In this document: piece after piece, positions 1 to 4,863 of the stretch
Numbering within the stretch: the stretch's first letter is position 1
Layout of the letters: the number at the start of each line of letters is the position of its first letter
NCBI GenBank assembly: GCA_002400675.1
Contig: NVQY01000054.1
Location: 1-13,402 of the forward strand
Direction of reading: 5' to 3'
From: Paracoccaceae bacterium
Lineage (GTDB): Bacteria; Pseudomonadota; Alphaproteobacteria; Rhodobacterales; Rhodobacteraceae
Length of the DNA stretch: 13,402 nucleotides
Translations under genes and position numbers: made by a program
The notes under the pieces: model-generated
Told to the model about the DNA's origin: nothing
Databases searched by the model: none
What the model saw: the letters and a program-made list of their open reading frames with translations, nothing else

Positions 1-60
1 AGGCGGCACACGTCGCTAGGCGGCAAAAGCCCCTTGGCATTCGAACGAAAGGCCGCATAA
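1..60 (+). CDS. IS3-family transposase OrfB, C-terminal end (partial)
   Basis: Reading frame 1 is open from the window edge to a TAA at 58-60 and encodes 19 residues containing HTSLGGKSPLAFE. This H-(S/T)-x-LGG-x-SP-x-x-FE pattern is typical of the extreme C-terminus of the DDE integrase domain of IS3-family OrfB transposases. The catalytic DDE residues would lie upstream, outside the window, so it cannot be told whether the gene is intact. The neighbouring sequence to about 97-125 would be the right end of the element. The call rests on a short motif recognised from family knowledge; a chance match is possible but the pattern is specific. Confidence 0.6.
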   Translation, partial: RRHTSLGGKSPLAFERKAA

Positions 61-125
61 TGAGTTGAGAGACCGGAACGAAACCGTGACAGGTCCAAAG
101 GGGAAGAACGAGGGGGGGCAGCACA
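1..125 (+). mobile_element. Right end of an IS3-family insertion sequence (partial)
   Basis: This covers the transposase tail plus the non-coding end of the element. IS3-family ends finish in CA, the complement of the TG that opens the left inverted repeat. Two candidate termini are visible: one at 97 after GTGACAGGTCCA, and one at 125 after the G-run in GGGGGGGCAGCACA. The second gives TGTGCTGCCCCC on the other strand, which resembles several IS3-group ends. The true end cannot be fixed without the left repeat and the 3-4 bp target duplication. The outer limit is given here. Confidence 0.45.
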
Positions 126-150
126 ACTGAAGCGAGCTTTGCGCTTGCTG

Positions 151-174
151 TTGCGGACCTCATTGCGGACCTCT
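151..174 (+). repeat. 12-bp imperfect tandem duplication
   Basis: TTGCGGACCTCA (151-162) is followed directly by TTGCGGACCTCT (163-174), so 11 of 12 bases are repeated, and a short T-run follows. No function can be assigned. It lies 25-55 bp beyond the candidate IS ends. Confidence 0.6.
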
Positions 175-452
175 TTTTGATCCTCGCTGGAAAATTTAAC
201 CCATAAAACCAATGAGTTCTGTGTTACTTCAGTCCCTACCGCCGGAGCCATTTTCCACTAAGATTTCAATCCATTGAACCAAACAAGCCTCTGGGGCTTG
301 CTGGGGTTTTCGGTATGTCCTCTGCCTACGGGTGACATATCTCGGGTTTTCGCGGCCTGCTCAACGCGCCAAAGTTACGCATTGGATCACGCGCCACCGG
401 CGCGGAGTCTTGCAAACCGGGTCCCGGAATTTGTCAGGCACGGGCCGACAAC

Positions 453-482
453 TTGTTATGACAGCCATGCCTGTGATAGAGT
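453..482 (+). promoter_or_regulatory. Possible promoter of the amidohydrolase gene
   Basis: TTGTTA (453-458) and TAGAGT (477-482) are separated by 18 bp and end 38 bp before the ATG. The match to the sigma70 consensus is modest and was chosen by eye. Confidence 0.25.
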
Positions 483-507
483 GAAGAACGATATCAAGTA
501 AGTTTTT

Positions 508-512
508 AGGAG
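508..512 (+). promoter_or_regulatory. Shine-Dalgarno sequence that decides the amidohydrolase start
   Basis: AGGAG lies 8 bases before the ATG at 521 but only 2 bases before the in-frame GTG at 515. The ATG is therefore the better start. Confidence 0.75.
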
Positions 513-520
513 TTGTGAGT

Positions 521-2362
521 ATGCGTCGTTTTGCCGGGGCCATCGTTGCCCTTCCGTTTCTTGCCGCCGCCGTGTTTGCCCAAGAGGCCGATACGATCTT
601 TAGCGGGGCCGAAATCGTCACCATGAACCCCGATCAGCCACAGGCCCAGGCCGTGGCGGTCAAGGATGGCATCATCCTTGCTGTTGGCAACACAGATCAG
701 GTGGTCGCGGCGCACAAGGGCGCAGATACGCAGATCGTGGATGTGGCAGGCAAAACCCTTTTGCCGGGCTTTATCGACCCGCACAGCCATTTCATCAACG
801 CGCTTGGCATGTCGGTACAAGCCAATGTATCCGCACCGCCCGTCGGCCCGGCCAGCAACCCGACGGAAATAGTTGCCGAACTGAAACGATACTTCGACGG
901 CAAACCACGCGGCGCGGATCAGCTGTTCATGGGCTATGGCTATGACGAGAACCTGATGCCCGAGGGACAGCGGCTGACCCGTTACGACCTGGACAAGGAA
1001 TTTCCCGATACACCAGTGCTGATCATGCATGTGTCGCTGCACGGGGTGGTTCTGAACTCGGCGGCGATGGCGAAATACGGCATCGACGCGAACACCGAAA
1101 CACCCCCCGGCGGTGTGATCCTGCGGGTCGAAGGGTCCAATGAACCCGAAGGGCTGTTGATGGAAACCGCCTTTTTGCCGATCTTTGAACAGCTGCCGTC
1201 ACCGGGACCGGACGAGGTGAAACAGCAAATCCTTGACGGGCAGATGATCTATGCCCGCGCCGGTGTCACCACCGGATACGAAGGGGCGACCCATCTTTCC
1301 CAGCTGAATACCCTAAAGGATGCCGCCGATCAGGGTCTGTTGTTCATGGATGTCATCGCCCTGCCCTTTATCACCGATCTGGAAAAAACTCTGGCCGAAT
1401 ATCCGGTCGAAGAGTGGATGAAATACGACAACAACCTGAAGATCGGCGGCTGCAAGATCACCGAGGACGGATCGCCCCAAGGCAAGACCGCCTTTTTCAC
1501 CACGCCCTATCTGACCGGCGGCCCCTCGGGCGAGACCAACTGGAAGGGAGAGCCGACCTTTGCCCCGGAAATGTTCAACAAGATGGTCAAGACCTGCTAT
1601 GATTTGGGGGTCCAGCTTTATGTTCATACCAATGGCGATGCGGCTGGTGATCTGACGATCACCGCGCATGAACTGGCCGCCGCCGATGATCTGGACGCAG
1701 ACCGGCGCACGGTTGTGGTTCACAGCCAGTTCGTACGCACCGATCAGCTGGAGAAGTATGTCGAATACAACCTGATCCCATCGTTCTACACCGAACACAC
1801 GTTCTTTTTCTCTGCCGCCCACGAGGCCAATCGCGGACCAGAACAGACCGCCCGGCTCAGCCCGATGCGCGAAGCGATCGACATGGGGCTGAAGCCAACC
1901 AACCACACCGATTTCAACGTCGTGCCCATCGACCAGATGTTCGTGCTGTGGACCGCAGTGACCCGCAAGAACCGCAATGGCAGGGTGATCGGCCCGGACC
2001 AGCGGATCACCCCCTACGAGGCGCTTGAGGCCATTACCGTCAACGCCGCCTATCAGGCCTTCGAAGAGGACAGCAAGGGCAGTATCGAGATTGGCAAACG
2101 GGCCGATCTGGTGGTGCTGGACGCCAACCCGCTGACGGTCGAGCCGGACGCACTTAAGGATATTACAGTGTTGCGCACCATCAAGGACGGCAAGACGATC
2201 TATGCCGCGACCCAGACGGCCAACCCGGCAGCAACCTTTTGCGTGGAAAGCGGCGGCACTTACGAAACCCGTGATTCCGACGCCGGGGCAATCGGCATCT
2301 GCATCCTGGCCGATGGCACCGAAGTTGACGCCTGGGCGTATTTCCGCGCTCAGAAATCCTGA
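521..2362 (+). CDS. Exported amidohydrolase (YtcJ-like, Amidohydro_3) with C-terminal DUF333-like domain
   Basis: This 613-residue protein is a metal-dependent hydrolase of the amidohydrolase superfamily. Residues 1-20 form a signal peptide (MRR, a hydrophobic core, then AVFA before QE), so the enzyme should act in the periplasm. Metal-site landmarks of the family are in order: PHSH with His88 and His90; Lys312 in KITEDGS, the candidate bridging lysine; His369 in VHTNGD; His401 in HSQF; and Asp464 in NHTDF. The usual closing segment, GSIEIGKRADLVVLD, is near 520-534. After about residue 567 a further 45 residues (NPAATFCVESGG, then GICILADGTEVDAW) match the pattern of DUF333, normally a small stand-alone periplasmic domain. 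The start is ATG 521 with AGGAG at 508-512. YtcJ-type enzymes have diverse amide or imine substrates, so none is assigned. It lies on the opposite strand from the cyanophycin genes, separated from them by the tRNA and cold-shock genes, and a link is not evident. Confidence 0.88.
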   Translation: MRRFAGAIVALPFLAAAVFAQEADTIFSGAEIVTMNPDQPQAQAVAVKDGIILAVGNTDQVVAAHKGADTQIVDVAGKTLLPGFIDPHSHFINALGMSVQANVSAPPVGPASNPTEIVAELKRYFDGKPRGADQLFMGYGYDENLMPEGQRLTRYDLDKEFPDTPVLIMHVSLHGVVLNSAAMAKYGIDANTETPPGGVILRVEGSNEPEGLLMETAFLPIFEQLPSPGPDEVKQQILDGQMIYARAGVTTGYEGATHLSQLNTLKDAADQGLLFMDVIALPFITDLEKTLAEYPVEEWMKYDNNLKIGGCKITEDGSPQGKTAFFTTPYLTGGPSGETNWKGEPTFAPEMFNKMVKTCYDLGVQLYVHTNGDAAGDLTITAHELAAADDLDADRRTVVVHSQFVRTDQLEKYVEYNLIPSFYTEHTFFFSAAHEANRGPEQTARLSPMREAIDMGLKPTNHTDFNVVPIDQMFVLWTAVTRKNRNGRVIGPDQRITPYEALEAITVNAAYQAFEEDSKGSIEIGKRADLVVLDANPLTVEPDALKDITVLRTIKDGKTIYAATQTANPAATFCVESGGTYETRDSDAGAIGICILADGTEVDAWAYFRAQKS

Positions 2363-2372
2363 AATGACGACT

Positions 2373-2404
2373 TGCGGCGCTGCGCGTTTCAGCGTGGTGC
2401 CGCA
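2373..2404. other. Hairpin between the amidohydrolase and tRNA genes
   Basis: TGCGGC (2373-2378) pairs with GCCGCA (2399-2404), and inside it CGCTG can pair with CAGCG. No T-run follows on the plus strand, so this is at best a weak terminator or an mRNA-stabilising 3' structure for the amidohydrolase transcript. Confidence 0.35.
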
Positions 2405-2435
2405 GGTCCCGCAAAATCAGTGGCTTGAAAAAGGT

Positions 2436-2509
2436 TGGAGCGGGCGGCGGGAATCGAACCCGCGTCATTAGCTTGGAAGGCTAAGGTCTTACCACTACAC
2501 AACGCCCGC
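2436..2509 (-). tRNA. tRNA-Gly (anticodon UCC)
   Basis: On the minus strand the acceptor stem GCGGGCG/CGCCCGC (2503-2509 with 2440-2446) closes a full cloverleaf. The anticodon loop CTTCCAA sits between TTAGC and GCTAA and gives anticodon UCC, which reads GGA and GGG. The T arm is CGGGTTCGATTCCCG. The discriminator base is U, as expected for bacterial tRNA-Gly, and the 3' CCA is encoded. A TTTTT run lies just beyond the 3' end and can end the transcript. The gene stands alone with its own likely promoter at 2523-2551. Confidence 0.96.
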
Positions 2510-2522
2510 GCAACAGATTCAC

Positions 2523-2551
2523 CTGTTATTTCATCACCCCTGAGAGGTCAA
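2523..2551 (-). promoter_or_regulatory. Likely promoter of tRNA-Gly
   Basis: On the minus strand TTGACC (2546-2551) and TAACAG (2523-2528) are spaced by 17 bp. The -10 element ends about 13 bp before the mature tRNA 5' end. The -35 match is good and the -10 match is moderate. Confidence 0.5.
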
Positions 2552-2618
2552 GAGTGTGCCGCCAAGCACTTTGGCCGGGACCGGGATTTTTTGCCCGGCG
2601 CACACGGGCCACCCCCCC

Positions 2619-2654
2619 AAAACGCAAAACGCGGCCCTTTTGACAAGGGCCGCG
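2619..2654 (-). terminator. Rho-independent terminator of the cold-shock gene
   Basis: A perfect 10-bp stem, CGCGGCCCTT (2630-2639) with AAGGGCCGCG (2645-2654), closes a 5-nt loop. Read on the minus strand it is followed by TTTTGCGTTTT. It lies 29 bp past the stop of the cold-shock gene. Confidence 0.85.
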
Positions 2655-2683
2655 CTTTAAAAATATCGGTCGCTGATAAAGGC

Positions 2684-2890
2684 TTACGCCAGTGCGAGGT
2701 TCACAGCCGACTCGCGGCCGTCACGGCCGGGCTCGATGTCGAAAGTGACTTTCTGGTTGTCGGCCAGGCCGGTCAGGCCGGAACGCTCAACGGCAGAGAT
2801 GTGCACGAACACGTCCTTGCTGCCGCCATCGGGTGCGATAAAGCCGAAGCCTTTAGTAGAGTTGAACCATTTTACGGTGCCAGTAGCCAT
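2684..2890 (-). CDS. Cold-shock-domain protein (CspA family)
   Basis: This 68-residue protein is a single cold-shock domain, a five-stranded OB fold that binds single-stranded RNA and DNA in the cytoplasm and melts RNA secondary structure. It starts [10 protein letters not shown], has the RNP1-type motif KGFGFI at about residues 13-18 and the RNP2-type motif VFVHIS at about 27-32. The length and motif spacing are standard for the family. A good Shine-Dalgarno sequence, AGGAGA (2898-2903), stands 7 bases before the ATG, and a strong terminator follows. The gene is a monocistron behind the cyanophycin genes, with 218 bp in between. Whether it is induced by cold or by another condition cannot be told, since many CspA homologues are constitutive. 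It could be called cspA, but paralogues make a precise symbol unsafe. Confidence 0.96.
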   Translation of the reverse strand: MATGTVKWFNSTKGFGFIAPDGGSKDVFVHISAVERSGLTGLADNQKVTFDIEPGRDGRESAVNLALA

Positions 2891-2994
2891 CGTAATTTCT
2901 CCTGTTTAGTGCTGCCCACGGAATGCGGCAGGTCGGCAAGTTCAGCATGATCGAAGACTGAGCCGGTAACAGGAGCAGTAGGTCGAAAAGATAA

Positions 2995-3022
2995 ACGTTA
3001 GCAGCGCTCATATGGGTGACAA
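2995..3022 (-). promoter_or_regulatory. Possible promoter of the cold-shock gene with a long 5' leader
   Basis: On the minus strand TTGTCA (3017-3022) and TAACGT (2995-3000) are 16 bp apart. Use of this pair would give a leader of roughly 100 nt, as many csp genes have. Other weak pairs exist nearby, for example TTGCAA with ATATGA, so the exact position is uncertain. Confidence 0.35.
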
Positions 3023-3108
3023 AAGCGATTCTTGCAAGGGGTATTAAAATAAGATCGCAAAATAAATGTGACTTTTTCGGGGTGAGGGTCGTTTTTCTTG
3101 GGCATGTC

Positions 3109-4860
3109 TCAGGTTATCGGGTCCGATTGCTGCGCCAGCAGATCAAACACCGCGTCCCGTTCGGCCAGCACCAGCAACAGGGCCACGTCGCCCGGTTGCA
3201 GCAGCGCCAGTATCCGGCGCACCCCCGCCAGAGGCGAGTCAGCCGACAGAATCTGATCTGGGCGCATGCCGTTTGCCCGACAAGTTTCGCGGATAAGATC
3301 AGGGACGTCGCCCAACTCCCGCCCGCGCAGGTAATCCAGCAGTTCGCAGGCGACCAGAACGTCCGGCCCAAGGCTTAGCGCGGTTTGCGTCACGTCGCGG
3401 ATGTCGTCGTCTGACCGGTCGCCCGCGTGGCTTAGCAGGATCATCCGGCGCTTGGCCGGGATCGCCGACAAGGCGTCGGCCACGGCGGCGACGGAATGCG
3501 GGTTATGGGCGAAATCGACAAACACCCGCGCGCCGTTGACCGCAAATTCGTTGAACCGACCCGGGTTGTCGGTGGGGTCATTGTGGAACCCGGAAAGGCC
3601 CTTGCGAATGGCCGCATCGTTCAATCCCAGCGCCCGCGCACCGCAGGTGGCGGCAAGGGCGTTGGACACGTTGTATTGCGCGGCCCCGCCAAGGGTGATG
3701 GGGATATCGGCGATGGCGATCACGGCTGTGGTATCGCTGCCATCAAAGTACAGGATCTTGCCCTTGCCAGCCCATGCGCAGGGCTGATGCGCCGCGCGGG
3801 CCGTGGCAATCTGTGCATTGCCCGGATCAAGCGAGAACCAGCAGATGCGCGCCTCGGTCTGCGCCGCCTCGGCCACCACATAAGGGTCGTCAGCGTTCAG
3901 GATCAGCGCGCCACCGGGGGCCAGCGCGCGGTGCACGGCAAACTTGGCGCGGGCCAGTTCCGGCACCGTGTTGACCCCGTATTGACCAAGGTGATCGGCG
4001 GCCACGTTGGTAACGATGGCCGCACGCGCCGCGCGGGTGGGCAGGCCACGGCGCAGGATGCCGCCACGTGCCACTTCGAGGCAGGCCACCTCAAGCCGTT
4101 GGTCGCGCAGCAGCAGGCGCGCGCCCCCCGGACCGGAATAATCGCCACGATCCAGCACATCGTCGCCAACCCGGACAAAATCGGTCGAAGTCAGCCCCGA
4201 CACCTTGCCCGCCGCCTTGCCAATCGCCGCCAGCAGGCGGGTTGTGGTCGTCTTGCCATTGGTGCCGGTGATCAGGGCGACGGGGACGTTGTGCAGGCGG
4301 TCCCAGTCCACATTGCCGGGCGTGGGGAGCGCGCCCACGGCCCACGTCTGAGACCCGACCCCATGGCCAACCGACAGCTCGTCATCGTCGCACAGCACCT
4401 CTGTGCCCCGCCGCGCGCCTTCGGTCAGCAGGGCGATCAACGGTGGATTGGCCTCGCGCGCCATGACGGCTGTCAGATCGGCGATCATCGCCGCGAAATC
4501 GCCGGATTGGCACCCCAGAAGGTCGCTCGCACAGAAATACCACGCGGTTTCGGCAACAAAAACAGCCGAGTACAGCTGATCCATCGGCGCGGACAGGGCA
4601 AGGTTGATGCCGCCTTCAAAACCCCGCGCATTCAGGTGTTGATCGCCCCAGCCGACCGCATCCAGCACCAGACGCGCATGTTTATGCCACGCTGCGGTGA
4701 TCTTGTCCGCCTCCATATCCGAGGCAACCTGAACCACCGCGCCGGGATGGTCCCACAACAGGCCGGGACCGGTCAGGCGGCGGCAATCCTCGACCTTAAG
4801 GCCCGGCGATGTCGGATAGTCGATGCTCAGGGCGTCTTCGATGTCCTCAATCGGATCCAT
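3109..4860 (-). CDS. CphA-like Mur ligase without an ATP-grasp domain
   Basis: This 583-residue protein has a full Mur-ligase module like the C-terminal half of cyanophycin synthetase. It shows the P-loop GTNGKTTT (199-206), EVARGG (262-267), ADHLGQYG (288-295), DFAHNP (449-454) and GDRSDDD (480-486), so it looks catalytically competent for an ATP-dependent amino-acid ligation. In CphA the Mur module adds the basic residue (Arg) to the beta-carboxyl of Asp. The ATP-grasp domain, which extends the Asp backbone, is absent. Residues 1-190 are not recognised, except that VGHGVGSQTW (164-173) resembles the FGHGKYQQRIQ segment just before the ATP-grasp domain of the neighbouring CphA. It may therefore descend from a CphA that lost that domain. 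It begins 3 bp after the CphA stop with only a weak Shine-Dalgarno sequence, which suggests translational coupling. It may be an accessory or alternative side-chain ligase, or a CphA partner. The exact role is not known to me. Confidence 0.85.
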   Translation of the reverse strand: MDPIEDIEDALSIDYPTSPGLKVEDCRRLTGPGLLWDHPGAVVQVASDMEADKITAAWHKHARLVLDAVGWGDQHLNARGFEGGINLALSAPMDQLYSAVFVAETAWYFCASDLLGCQSGDFAAMIADLTAVMAREANPPLIALLTEGARRGTEVLCDDDELSVGHGVGSQTWAVGALPTPGNVDWDRLHNVPVALITGTNGKTTTTRLLAAIGKAAGKVSGLTSTDFVRVGDDVLDRGDYSGPGGARLLLRDQRLEVACLEVARGGILRRGLPTRAARAAIVTNVAADHLGQYGVNTVPELARAKFAVHRALAPGGALILNADDPYVVAEAAQTEARICWFSLDPGNAQIATARAAHQPCAWAGKGKILYFDGSDTTAVIAIADIPITLGGAAQYNVSNALAATCGARALGLNDAAIRKGLSGFHNDPTDNPGRFNEFAVNGARVFVDFAHNPHSVAAVADALSAIPAKRRMILLSHAGDRSDDDIRDVTQTALSLGPDVLVACELLDYLRGRELGDVPDLIRETCRANGMRPDQILSADSPLAGVRRILALLQPGDVALLLVLAERDAVFDLLAQQSDPIT

Positions 4861-4863
4861 CGC

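Larger units (their letters stand above)
126..520. other. Gene-free stretch upstream of the amidohydrolase
   Basis: No convincing gene is seen. A 75-codon open frame at 274-501 has no Shine-Dalgarno sequence and no recognisable composition, so it is left out. Visible elements are a 12-bp imperfect tandem repeat (151-174, TTGCGGACCTC twice), an AT-richer patch around 170-290, and a weak promoter-like pair near 453-482. The stretch probably combines the old flank of the IS insertion with the promoter region of the downstream gene. Confidence 0.5.

Noticed and set aside
274..501. 75-codon open frame upstream of the amidohydrolase
   Set aside because: It has no Shine-Dalgarno sequence, no recognisable motif and irregular composition, and it overlaps the presumed promoter region.
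2373..2404. Intrinsic terminator for the amidohydrolase
   Set aside because: The hairpin is interrupted by a bulge and no T-run follows, so it is listed only as a structure.
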